DNA of 64,000 nucleotides from Uliginosibacterium sp036017065. GTDB taxonomy: Bacteria > Pseudomonadota > Gammaproteobacteria > Burkholderiales > Rhodocyclaceae. This document shows, one piece after another, positions 44,990 through 53,352 of this stretch. The DNA lies in NCBI RefSeq assembly GCF_036017065.1, contig NZ_JAYXHR010000002.1:1488001-1552000 (forward strand), read 5' to 3'. Every line of letters begins with the position of its first letter. Positions within the stretch are counted from its first letter, which is position 1. The notes under the pieces are model-generated. The model was not told where the DNA came from. It saw only the letters and a program-made list of their open reading frames with translations, and ran no database searches. Made by a program: the position numbers and the translations under genes.

Positions 44990-47059
44990 TCAAACCGCCC
45001 GCGCAGCGCTCCCTATGGCACGCAGGATTCCTTCGAGGCTGTCGACCGGCGGCAGGCAGGCGTCGCCGTGGCAGACCCAGGCCTGCGGACTGGCTGGCAC
45101 GGGCTTGGCGAGGGCGTCGGGCAGGGCGCCCGCGTCGTCCGGCAGCAGCACGACCAGCGTGTCCGGCCGGCATTGCGCCTGCAGGCCTTGCTGCCATGCC
45201 CGCGCCGGACCACGCAGGACGACCACGGTCGGTGGCCGCAGCTGGTCTTCCTGCGCCAGCAACAGGCTGGAGAAGCCGCCCGGGTGGGTGACGATGGCCG
45301 GTGAAAAGTACGCCAGCGTGCGCCGCGCGGCGTCGAGGTAACGCGGCTCGCCGACCAGATGGCCGAGGCGTGTCAGTGCCTGCGCGGCCACGCCGTTGCC
45401 GGACGGCATCGCGCCGTCGTGGCCGCTGCGGCTCAGCACGATGAGTTGCTCGTGGTCGTCGCGGGTGAACCAGAAGCCGCCATCCTCGGCCTGGAAATGT
45501 TCCAGCAGGGCTTCCGCCAGCCTGCAGGCGAATGCCAGGTCGCGCGGCCGCCACTGCGTCTGCAGCAACTGCAGGCAGGCCTCGATCAGGAAGGCATGGT
45601 CGTCCAGGTAGGCGTTGAGGTGGGCGCGGCCGTCGCGGCTGGTCGCCAGCAGGCGGTCGGCCGGCCACAGCGTGTCCTGCACGCAGTCCATCGCGCGCTG
45701 GGCGGACTGCAGCCAGTCATCGCGCCGGCATATCACGGCTGCCCGCGCCATGCCGGCGATCGCCAGGGCGTTCCAGCTGGCCAGCAGCTTGTCGTCGCGC
45801 CCCGGCCGCGTGCGCGTGTCGCGCTGACCGAGCAGGCGGGCACGGGCACTGTCGAGGTGCTGGCGCGCGGTGGCCACGGGCAGGGCCTGGGCATGTGCCA
45901 CGTCTTCCAGGTCGCGGGCGATGCGCAGATGCCAGTGACGGCCCTCGAAGTTGGGCGCCTCGTCCAGGCCATAGTGGGGGGCGACCACCGCGAACTGTCC
46001 GGGCGGCAGCAGGTGCTCCACTTCTTGGCGGCTCCACACGTAGAAGCGGCCTTCCTCGCCGTCCGAATCCGCGTCGAGGGAGGCGTAGTAGCCACCTTGC
46101 GGCGACTGCATCTCGCGCATCAGCCAGCCGGCGGTGTCTTCGACGACCTGGCGGAACAATGGCTCGCATGGCTCGCCGCCGGTGAGTGCGAGCGCCTCGG
46201 CATACAGGCCGAGCAGCAGGCCGTTGTCATGGAGCATCTTCTCGAAGTGCGGGATCTCCCAGCGCTCGTCGGTGCTGTAGCGGGCGAAGCCGCCGCCGAG
46301 GTGGTCGAAGAGACCGCCGCGCGCCATCTGCCGCAGCGTGTGCAGCAGCGCGTGGCGCGCGCTGTCGCGGCTGCGGTCCGCCGTTTCGGGGCGTTGCGAG
46401 GCGGCCTCGCGCAGCAGCAGCTGCAGGTCCGGCGGGTGCGGAAACTTGGGAGCCTTGCCGAAGCCGCCATGCCGCGCGTCGAAGCTGCGCTCCAGCAGGA
46501 ACAGCGCTTCCTCCACCGCCTTGCTGGTGAGGGCGGCGGGTTTCTGCGCGCTGGCGGCGAGGCTGCGTTGCAGGGCGTCCACCACGGCCGCGCTCTGCTG
46601 CACGACGCCCTCGCGCTGCGTGCGCCAGGTTTCGGCAACCCGCTCGCAGACATCGGCAAAACCCGGCATGCCGAAGCGTGGCGCCTTCGCGAAGTAGGTG
46701 CCGCCATAGAAGGGCACGCCCTCCGGGGTGAGGAACATGGTCAGCGGCCAGCCGCCACCGCGGCGCGACAGCATCTGCTGCGCAAGCTGGTAGATCTGGT
46801 CGATGTCCGGCCGCTCCTCGCGGTCCACCTTGATGTTGATGAACAGCCGGTTCATCACCGCGGCCACCTGCGCATCCTCGAAGGACTCATGCGCCATCAC
46901 GTGGCACCAGTGGCAGGCGGAATAGCCCACCGACAGCAGGATGGGCCTGTCCTGGCTGCGCGCCTGCGCGAGCGCGGCCTCGCTCCACGGCCACCAGTCC
47001 ACCGGGTTGTCGGCATGCTGAAGCAGGTAGGGCGAGGTTTCGCCAGACAGTCGGTTCAT
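44990..47059 (-). CDS. DUF255 thioredoxin-like protein, YyaL/SSP411 family
   Basis: The 689-residue protein begins with a DUF255 thioredoxin-like domain (about residues 1-165), with the redox motif CHWCH (49-53) in SVGYSACHWCHVM. A long alpha/alpha-barrel region follows, resembling six-hairpin glycosidase folds, with repeated Trp/His-rich blocks such as HFEKMLHDNGLLL and YYASLDADSDGEEG. The family is widespread, and no function is firmly established. No signal peptide is seen, so it is probably cytosolic. It is transcribed in the same direction as the adhesin, but 215 bases separate them. Confidence 0.92.
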   Translation of the reverse strand: MNRLSGETSPYLLQHADNPVDWWPWSEAALAQARSQDRPILLSVGYSACHWCHVMAHESFEDAQVAAVMNRLFINIKVDREERPDIDQIYQLAQQMLSRRGGGWPLTMFLTPEGVPFYGGTYFAKAPRFGMPGFADVCERVAETWRTQREGVVQQSAAVVDALQRSLAASAQKPAALTSKAVEEALFLLERSFDARHGGFGKAPKFPHPPDLQLLLREAASQRPETADRSRDSARHALLHTLRQMARGGLFDHLGGGFARYSTDERWEIPHFEKMLHDNGLLLGLYAEALALTGGEPCEPLFRQVVEDTAGWLMREMQSPQGGYYASLDADSDGEEGRFYVWSRQEVEHLLPPGQFAVVAPHYGLDEAPNFEGRHWHLRIARDLEDVAHAQALPVATARQHLDSARARLLGQRDTRTRPGRDDKLLASWNALAIAGMARAAVICRRDDWLQSAQRAMDCVQDTLWPADRLLATSRDGRAHLNAYLDDHAFLIEACLQLLQTQWRPRDLAFACRLAEALLEHFQAEDGGFWFTRDDHEQLIVLSRSGHDGAMPSGNGVAAQALTRLGHLVGEPRYLDAARRTLAYFSPAIVTHPGGFSSLLLAQEDQLRPPTVVVLRGPARAWQQGLQAQCRPDTLVVLLPDDAGALPDALAKPVPASPQAWVCHGDACLPPVDSLEGILRAIGSAARAV

Positions 47060-47301
47060 GGCGCGTCCCGAGTGAATGCGTGGGCGGGGATGCCGGCATT
47101 GTGAAGCGTCGCTGCCGTCCTGTGTGCCCGTGCTCCATCAATCCCCAGGCAAATGCCAGGCGCGTGAGCCACAGCCAGTCCGACGGAGGAGGACTACATG
47201 CTTTCGCGCGCCGGGCCGACATTCATGCACCGGTGGCGTCAGTACATTGCAATCAAACGGTCCCGATGATCGTTTTCACCATGCCTTGAAAGGAGAACGA
47301 C

Positions 47302-47751
47302 ATGGACAAGCAACGCCATACGCAACGTACTCTGACCGGACTGGCTGCAGCCCTGCTGCTGGGCGTCACGCTCACCGCCTGTGACCGCGACCCGAGCGAC
47401 AACCTGAGCGAAGCACCGGCCAACCCGCCGTCGGTGGGCACCATCGATTCGGCGAACCCGGGCGTGGCTGCCAACGAGAACAAGAGTCTCGAACAGCAGA
47501 CCACGGAACTGAAGGTGGAAGCCGAGCAGATGATGGCTGACGCCAAGATCACCGCCGCCGTGCGCGAGGAAATCGTCAAGGATCCCGATCTCAGCAACCT
47601 GGGCGTGTCGGTCGACACCAAGGCCGGCGTCGTGACGCTGGAAGGCAACCTGAAGACCGAGAACGAGCGCAGCAAGATCGTGCAGATCGCGCGTGCGCAG
47701 CCCGGTGTGACGGACGTGCAGAACCGCCTGGTGGTGGATCCGCAGGGCTGA
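47302..47751 (+). CDS. Small BON-domain lipoprotein
   Basis: The 149-residue protein has a lipoprotein signal with the lipobox LTAC (Cys27), an acidic Asn/Pro-rich linker, and a single BON domain (about 80-145) with VSVDTKAGVVTLEGNLKTEN and a VVDPQG end. BON domains often bind phospholipids; the role here is unknown. AAAGGAGA before the ATG is a strong ribosome-binding site. The gene stands alone between DUF255 (divergent) and the chemoreceptor (convergent). Confidence 0.88.
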   Translation: MDKQRHTQRTLTGLAAALLLGVTLTACDRDPSDNLSEAPANPPSVGTIDSANPGVAANENKSLEQQTTELKVEAEQMMADAKITAAVREEIVKDPDLSNLGVSVDTKAGVVTLEGNLKTENERSKIVQIARAQPGVTDVQNRLVVDPQG

Positions 47752-47772
47752 TCCGGTCGGTCGACCGCCAGC

Positions 47773-47802
47773 AAAAAGGGGCGCCAGATGGCGCCCCTTT
47801 TT
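47773..47802 (+). terminator. Bidirectional rho-independent terminator (BON lipoprotein/chemoreceptor)
   Basis: Perfect 13-base arms from AAAAAGGGGCGCC to GGCGCCCCTTTTT enclose AGAT, with further Ts after. It lies between the convergent lipoprotein and chemoreceptor genes. Confidence 0.92.
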
Positions 47803-47871
47803 TTGCGTTCTGTTTGCGTCAGCGACGGCCGCGAGGCGGGTGCCACGCAGGCGTGGAAGGGAAGTGGAAGA

Positions 47872-49485
47872 CTAGACCTCGAAGCGCGCGGCCGCCGAGT
47901 TGAGGTCGGCGGCGAGACCGGCGAGCGTGCGCGCGGTCTCGCTGGCTGCGCGGACCGACGTGTCGGACTCTTCCACCATGCGTGCGATGTGTTCCACGTT
48001 GTTGGCGATGCTGTTGCTGGCCGCGGTCTGCTCGGCCGTGGCGTGGGCGACGTCACGTATCTTGGCAAGCGTCTGCTGCGTTTCCGAGGTGATGCCGGAG
48101 AGCGCCTCGGCGGCTTCCTCCGACAGCGCCACGCCGCGTTCCACCAGCGGCCGCACCGCGTGCATGCTGGCCACCACCGAGTCCGTGTCGTGCTGCACGG
48201 CGGTGATGGTCGTCGCGATTTCCGCGGTGGCCTTGGTGGTGCGTTCGGCCAGCTTGCGCACCTCGTCGGCGACGACCGCGAAACCACGGCCCTGTTCGCC
48301 GGCGCGTGCCGCCTCGATGGCCGCGTTGAGGGCCAGCAGGTTGGTCTGCTCGGCGATCTCCTGGATGGTGCTGGCGATGCCGCCGATCTGTCGCGTGCGC
48401 GCCGCCAGGTCGGTGATCCGGGTCGAGGCCTCGACCACCGTGCCGGACACCGCGTGGATCGCCTCGGAGGCGGAGCTGACGCGATCCCCGCCGCTGCTGG
48501 CGAGCTCGGCAGAGCGGCTGGAGTTGGCGGCGGTGTCGCGCGCGTTGTCGGCAATCTGCCCCACGCTGACGGTCATCTCCTCGATCGCCGCTGCCGTCGC
48601 AGCCGTGGCCTCGGAGGACTGCGCGGACGCATCGCGGATCTCGTCCATGCGGTCGGCGATGCCGGAGGCGGCATCGTTCAGCTCGGACGCGCTCTGCTTG
48701 ATGCTGGCGAGCATGCTCTGCAGATTGGCCTGCATCCGCGTCAGCGAGCTGATGAGGCTGCCGGCCGGTGCGATGGGCAGGGCTTGCCCCAGCTTGCCTG
48801 CGGCGATGCGGTCCGCCGCAGCGACGACCGTGGCCGGCTCGCCGCCGAGCTGGCGGTAGATGCCACGGGCCATGACGACGGCAAGCCCGGTGGCGATCGC
48901 CACGATGACGGCGCCGGCGAGCAGCAGCAGGAAGGCGTAGCTGCGGAAGGCGTTCTCGATGTCGTCGACGAAGAAGCCGGTGCCCAGCGTCCAGCCCCAG
49001 GGCGCGAAGCGGGTGACGCCGTTGAGCTTCGGAAACTCTTCCTTGCTCTGCGAGCCGGGCTTGATGTTGTAGATGACGACGAAGGCCGGATCAGCCTTCG
49101 CCAGCGCATCGCGGTAGGCCTGCACCACCTTGCGGCCGTCGGGAAGGGTGGCACCGAGATCCTTCTTGCCGATGCGCTCGGTGGTCGGGTGCGCCACCAT
49201 CACGTCGTCGTCGTTACGGGCGAAGACGTAGTCGTTGCCATTGCGGAAGACCTGCAAGGATTCGGCCGCGCGCTGCTGGGCTTCCTCGCGGCTCATCTTT
49301 CCGCTGGTCTCCAGCGCGTGATAGTGCTTCAGGGTTCCCAGCGAAAGGTTCAGCAGCGTCCGCGTCTGCATCTCCCGTTCGGCCTCCATCGTGGAGCGGA
49401 TTCCCTGCAGGGCAATGCCGCAGATCAGCAGCAGGCCCAGGGCGGCACTCAGGATGATCAGGCCGAGGCGCGTCGACAACTTCAT
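47872..49485 (-). CDS. Methyl-accepting chemotaxis protein with a single Cache domain
   Basis: The 537-residue receptor has a first membrane segment at about 7-28, a periplasmic single-Cache-type domain (with YVFARNDDDVMVAHP and WGWTLGTGFFVDD), a second membrane segment at about 184-208, a HAMP linker, and the signalling domain. The hairpin tip contains EIAEQTNLLALNAAIEAARA and GRGFAVVADEVRKLAERT. Cache domains of this type often bind small organic acids; the ligand here is unknown. The C-terminus lacks a CheR-tethering pentapeptide. No chemotaxis genes are nearby. Confidence 0.94.
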   Translation of the reverse strand: MKLSTRLGLIILSAALGLLLICGIALQGIRSTMEAEREMQTRTLLNLSLGTLKHYHALETSGKMSREEAQQRAAESLQVFRNGNDYVFARNDDDVMVAHPTTERIGKKDLGATLPDGRKVVQAYRDALAKADPAFVVIYNIKPGSQSKEEFPKLNGVTRFAPWGWTLGTGFFVDDIENAFRSYAFLLLLAGAVIVAIATGLAVVMARGIYRQLGGEPATVVAAADRIAAGKLGQALPIAPAGSLISSLTRMQANLQSMLASIKQSASELNDAASGIADRMDEIRDASAQSSEATAATAAAIEEMTVSVGQIADNARDTAANSSRSAELASSGGDRVSSASEAIHAVSGTVVEASTRITDLAARTRQIGGIASTIQEIAEQTNLLALNAAIEAARAGEQGRGFAVVADEVRKLAERTTKATAEIATTITAVQHDTDSVVASMHAVRPLVERGVALSEEAAEALSGITSETQQTLAKIRDVAHATAEQTAASNSIANNVEHIARMVEESDTSVRAASETARTLAGLAADLNSAAARFEV

Positions 49486-49746
49486 GGTGGGCGTCCTTGT
49501 AAGTGGAAACCCGCATATCGACCGCTTTGTCTTACAAGTTGAGGCTTGAATCTGTCTTTATGTGAAACCCTTTTGCGTCAATGGCTTGGGCGGACGCTAT
49601 TTGTCATTTTTGTGACAGAAAAGTGACGGCAGGATAGGCCGCAGCACGCCGCGATGCCCGCCTGGAGGCGTCGGGGGATGCCTCGGGACGCCAATTCCCG
49701 CGCGGCGACTGTCTGGTATGACGGGCGTCGCGCGACACCCGCCAGC

Positions 49747-50052
49747 TCAGCAGGCCGGCAGGTCGGACCAGTCTCGCAAGGTGGCGTCGGCAGCCTTGAA
49801 GCCGACGGTCGCGCCACCGGTGGAGAGCGCCTGCCTGACGATCTCAGGTCCCAGCGAGAAGCCGTTCCCTGCGGGCTTGCGGATCATGGCGCGATGGCCG
49901 TGTTCGATGGCATCCAGGACTTCCTCGACGGGCTGGACGGCAGGCTCCCGCTTCCAGGTCGTCGACTCCGAATCGGCAAGGCCCACGCAGAGGTGCGTGG
50001 GCTCGCCCGTACCGGAAGGCACCCGCGCGGCGGTGATCATCAGCATTTCCAT
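49747..50052 (-). CDS. Small hypothetical protein, possibly DUF3892-like
   Basis: The 101-residue frame starts MEMLMITAARVPSGTGEPTH and ends in LRDWSDLPAC. An AAGGAG ribosome-binding site lies six bases before the ATG at 50052, which decides this start over longer readings. The ITA-R start and an apparent alpha/beta pattern loosely resemble DUF3892, but the match is by eye and weak. No membrane segment or signal is seen. The gene stands alone, with about 250-base gaps on both sides. Confidence 0.6.
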   Translation of the reverse strand: MEMLMITAARVPSGTGEPTHLCVGLADSESTTWKREPAVQPVEEVLDAIEHGHRAMIRKPAGNGFSLGPEIVRQALSTGGATVGFKAADATLRDWSDLPAC

Positions 50053-50299
50053 GTCTCGCTCCTTCGCATGCTCGCCGCATTCCGGGGAATGGTGGCGAGC
50101 GGAATCAGAAGGCATCTCCGAAGACGGGATACCCGGAGCAGCCACCGGTGGTAAGCGGCGGCCTGCAGAGATTCGTGTGCGTGGAGGGAGATTGGTTCCG
50201 GGCGTGCTTTGAACGGCTGACAGCATGATGCCGGCCGTGTCGTGGCCGCTCTTGCCGTACTACCTGTAGCCGTTCTTCGAGCGTTCTTGCGTCGGGCGG

Positions 50300-51775
50300 T
50301 CAGCCGCCCGTGCCACCCACCGTCAGCCCGTCGATCCGCAGCGTTGGCTGACCCACGCCCACCGGCACGCTCTGGCCTTCCTTGCCGCAGGTGCCGACGC
50401 CGGAATCCAGTGCCATGTCGTTGCCGATCATCGACACGTGGGTCAGCGAGTCGGGGCCGTTGCCGATGAGGGTGGCGCCCTTAACGGGCGTGGTGACCTT
50501 GCCGTTCTCGATGAGGTAGGCCTCGGCGGCGGAGAACACGAACTTGCCGCTGGTGATGTCCACCTGGCCGCCCCCGAAGTTGGCGGCGTAGATGCCCTTC
50601 TTCACCGAAGCGAGGATCTCTTCCGGTGCCTTGTCGCCGTTGAGCATGATGGTGTTGGTCATGCGCGGCATCGGCAGGTGCGCATAGCTTTCGCGGCGGC
50701 CGTTGCCGGTGGCGGGTACGCCCATGAGACGGGCGTTCATGCGGTCCTGCATGTAGCCGACGAGGATGCCGTCCTCGATCAGCACGGTGCGGTTGGTCGG
50801 CGTGCCTTCGTCATCGACGGTCAGCGAGCCGCGGCGGCCGGGCAGGGTGCCGTCATCCACCACGGTGACGCCCTTCGCCGCGACGCGCTGGCCGATGCGG
50901 CCGGCGAAGGCGGAGCTGCCCTTGCGGTTGAAGTCGCCTTCCAGGCCGTGGCCGATGGCTTCGTGCAGCAGGATGCCGGGCCAGCCGCTGCCCAGCACCA
51001 CCGTCATGGTGCCGGCGGGGGCGGGAATCGCGACAAGGTTGGTGCGTGCCTGGTGGACGGCGCGGTGGGCGTAGTCACGCAACACGGCGTCGGTGAACAG
51101 GCGGTAGTCGGCACGGCCACCACCACCGGAACTGCCCTGCTCGCGGCGGCCGTTTTCTTCCAGGATGACGGTGAGCGAGACGCGCACCAGCGGGCGCACG
51201 TCGGCGGCGACATGGCCATCGGCACGGGCCACCAGCACCACCTCCCAGGTGGCGGCGAGGTAGGCCATGGCCTGCACGACGCGCGGGTCTTCGGCGCGGG
51301 CCGCGGCTTCCAGGCGTTCCAGCAGGCGGATCTTCTCGGCGTCGGGCAGCGAGGCGATGGGGTCGGCGCTGGCGTACAACGCGGGCGGCAGCTTGCCGGC
51401 GGCCACCTTGACGCGGCGCGTCTTGCCTTGTGCGGCGATCGCGCGCGTGGCGCGGGCGGCCTCCTTCAGCGCCGTGAGGGTGATGTCGTCGGAGTAGGCG
51501 AAGGCGGTCTTCTCACCCGCCACTGCGCGCACGCCCACGCCCTGCTCGATGTTGAAGCTGCCGGACTTCACGATGCCTTCTTCCAGGCTCCAGCCTTCGG
51601 CACGCTGGTACTGGAAGTAGAGATCGGCATCGTCCAGCTTGTGGGCAAGCATGTCGCCGAAGACGCCGTCGAGCGCGCCGAGGCTGAGGCCGGAGGGCGC
51701 CAGCAGGGTGCGTTCGGCGAGGCTCAGGGCGTCGGTGGCGCTGCTGGTGGCGGGGGCAAGGGTCGGTGCGTTCAT
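50300..51775 (-). CDS. tldD: Metalloprotease TldD
   Basis: TldD forms a heterodimeric zinc protease with TldE (PmbA) that degrades unfolded peptides and matures some antibiotics and toxins. The 491-residue protein has the zinc motif HEAIGH (271-276) in a GILLHEAIGHGLEGDF block, and the C-terminal part carries DITSGKFVFSAAEAYLI and the glycine-rich GVGTCGKEGQSVPVGVGQP. tldE is not in this window. It is the last gene of the minus-strand run with yhdP, an arrangement also seen in other proteobacteria. Confidence 0.95.
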   Translation of the reverse strand: MNAPTLAPATSSATDALSLAERTLLAPSGLSLGALDGVFGDMLAHKLDDADLYFQYQRAEGWSLEEGIVKSGSFNIEQGVGVRAVAGEKTAFAYSDDITLTALKEAARATRAIAAQGKTRRVKVAAGKLPPALYASADPIASLPDAEKIRLLERLEAAARAEDPRVVQAMAYLAATWEVVLVARADGHVAADVRPLVRVSLTVILEENGRREQGSSGGGGRADYRLFTDAVLRDYAHRAVHQARTNLVAIPAPAGTMTVVLGSGWPGILLHEAIGHGLEGDFNRKGSSAFAGRIGQRVAAKGVTVVDDGTLPGRRGSLTVDDEGTPTNRTVLIEDGILVGYMQDRMNARLMGVPATGNGRRESYAHLPMPRMTNTIMLNGDKAPEEILASVKKGIYAANFGGGQVDITSGKFVFSAAEAYLIENGKVTTPVKGATLIGNGPDSLTHVSMIGNDMALDSGVGTCGKEGQSVPVGVGQPTLRIDGLTVGGTGG

Positions 51776-51872
51776 GCGGATGTCCGGACGGAAGAGGGGA
51801 ATCTCGGGGGAATCTCGGGGGTGATCTGATGCATCTGGTGACGCATGCGGCCAGTTTAAAGGGCTGGCGGTT

Positions 51873-52412
51873 TCATTGCTGGGGTGCCGGTTGCGGCGGC
51901 TGGGCTTCCATGGGACGGAAGCCCTCGGCCTTCAGGGCCTCGTTGGCCTGCAACACGAAGCCGGGCACGACTTCGCGGCCCCAGGTGCTGCCGACGGTCT
52001 GCGTCTCCTTCTGGATCGCCGGCAGGGCCTGCAGCAGCCGGGCGCCGGTGGGCGAGCGGTAGAAGGCGATGATGGTGCGCAGTTCGTCGTGGGAGAACAG
52101 GCGGTCATACACGGGCACGAGGCGGTCGCGCAGGCCGCCGCTGACGGCGTAGTGCTCGCCGAAGACGCGGTGGGCGTTCTCCATGATGATCTGCTCGGCG
52201 CGTGCCGGGTTCTGCGGATTGCTGCGGCGCGCCCACTCCTGCGCGCGCGGGCGCAGCGATTCGGCTGTGGTGGCCGGGATGCGGCCGGAGCCCGTCAGGT
52301 CCATCAGCGTGAGGATGTCGGTCTGCTTGGCGGGATCCACCGTCTGCGCGGCGGCAGGCAGGGCCAGGGTGGCGCACAGGACGAGGCAGGCGATGTGCAT
52401 GGCGGATCGCAT
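51873..52412 (-). CDS. DUF2059 periplasmic protein
   Basis: The 179-residue protein has a signal peptide ending in PAAAQ near residue 23, so it is probably periplasmic. The mature part is helical and contains the DUF2059 region, with LFSHDELRTIIAFYRSPTGARLL as its most typical block (two parts: a helix, then YRSPTG). It ends in a Pro/Gln-rich tail. The family has no established function. It sits between the amidase and tldD genes. Confidence 0.85.
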   Translation of the reverse strand: MRSAMHIACLVLCATLALPAAAQTVDPAKQTDILTLMDLTGSGRIPATTAESLRPRAQEWARRSNPQNPARAEQIIMENAHRVFGEHYAVSGGLRDRLVPVYDRLFSHDELRTIIAFYRSPTGARLLQALPAIQKETQTVGSTWGREVVPGFVLQANEALKAEGFRPMEAQPPQPAPQQ

Positions 52413-52524
52413 GGCGGGTCTCCGGGTCGGGCTGGTGGAGGTGGGTCTGGTGGGGGGCCGGCGGCGCGGGCTTACCCGGCTTGGGCAGTGGGCGGGCGGA
52501 AGCGTTCGATTCGCGCGTGGCCGC

Positions 52525-53352
52525 TCAGTCCAGTCGCCGGTGGGCGAGCGCCGGCAGTCGCGCCCGCACGTCGGCGATCCGCGCCGGGTCCACTTCGCCG
52601 GTGACGACGCCCTCGCCCGTCGGCAGGGAGGCCAGCACCGTTCCCCAGGGGTCGATCAGCATGCTGTGGCCCCAGGTCTGGCGGCCGCCGGCATGCGTGC
52701 CGCCCTGGGCGGAGGCGAGCACGTAGCACTGGTTCTCGATGGCACGTGCGCGCAACAGGACCTCCCAGTGCGCCTGTCCGGTGGTGGCGGTGAAGGCGGC
52801 CGGCAGCACCAGCAGCTGCATGTGGCCCAGGTGGCGGAAGAGCTCAGGGAAACGCAGGTCGTAGCACACCGACAGGCCGGTGGGGCCGCAGGGGCCGTCG
52901 AAGCTCACCACCTCGCTGCCGCATTCGATGGTGGCGCCTTCGTCGTAATGCTCCGTGCCGTGGCGGAAGGCGAACAGGTGCAGCTTGTCGTAGCGCGCCA
53001 CGCGTTCGCCCTGGTCGTCGTACACCAGGCAACTGTTGCGCACGCGTTCGGCATCCCCCGCTTCCAGCGGCACGGTGCCGCCGACCAGCCACACCTTGTG
53101 GCGGCGCGCGCAGTCGGCCAGCGCGCGCTGGATGGGGCCGTCGCCATCGGCTTCGCGGATGCCCAGCTTGTCGCGCGGGTCGGCCGACAGCATCACGCAG
53201 TATTCCGGCAGGGCCACCAGGCGCGCGCCGGCCGCCGCGGCCTCGCCGACCAGGCGGTCGATGGCGGCAAGGTTGGCGGCGACATCGGGGCCGGACACCA
53301 TCTGCACGGCGGCGACGCGGACGGGAGTGACGGAGGTAGTGCTGGGGGTCAT
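52525..53352 (-). CDS. Nitrilase-superfamily amidase, Nit1/Nit2-like
   Basis: The 275-residue carbon-nitrogen hydrolase has the full catalytic triad: E50 in ALPEYCV, K123 in YDKLHLF and C163 in SVCYDLRFPELFR. The LRFPELFR block places it with the Nit branch, whose members include deaminated-glutathione amidase; that substrate is an inference. The start overlaps the yhdP stop by four bases (ATGA, 53349-53352), so the two are probably co-translated. Association of a nit gene with yhdP and tldD is common in beta- and gammaproteobacteria. Confidence 0.92.
   Translation of the reverse strand: MTPSTTSVTPVRVAAVQMVSGPDVAANLAAIDRLVGEAAAAGARLVALPEYCVMLSADPRDKLGIREADGDGPIQRALADCARRHKVWLVGGTVPLEAGDAERVRNSCLVYDDQGERVARYDKLHLFAFRHGTEHYDEGATIECGSEVVSFDGPCGPTGLSVCYDLRFPELFRHLGHMQLLVLPAAFTATTGQAHWEVLLRARAIENQCYVLASAQGGTHAGGRQTWGHSMLIDPWGTVLASLPTGEGVVTGEVDPARIADVRARLPALAHRRLD

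Noticed and set aside
44808..45668. A 286-residue - frame upstream of the adhesin
   Set aside because: It overlaps the DUF255 gene in another frame on the same strand and reads through the adhesin leader with Arg/Pro-rich low-complexity sequence.
45359..47104. A 581-residue frame opposite the DUF255 gene
   Set aside because: The DUF255 protein has the CHWCH motif and family length; the opposite frame has no family features.
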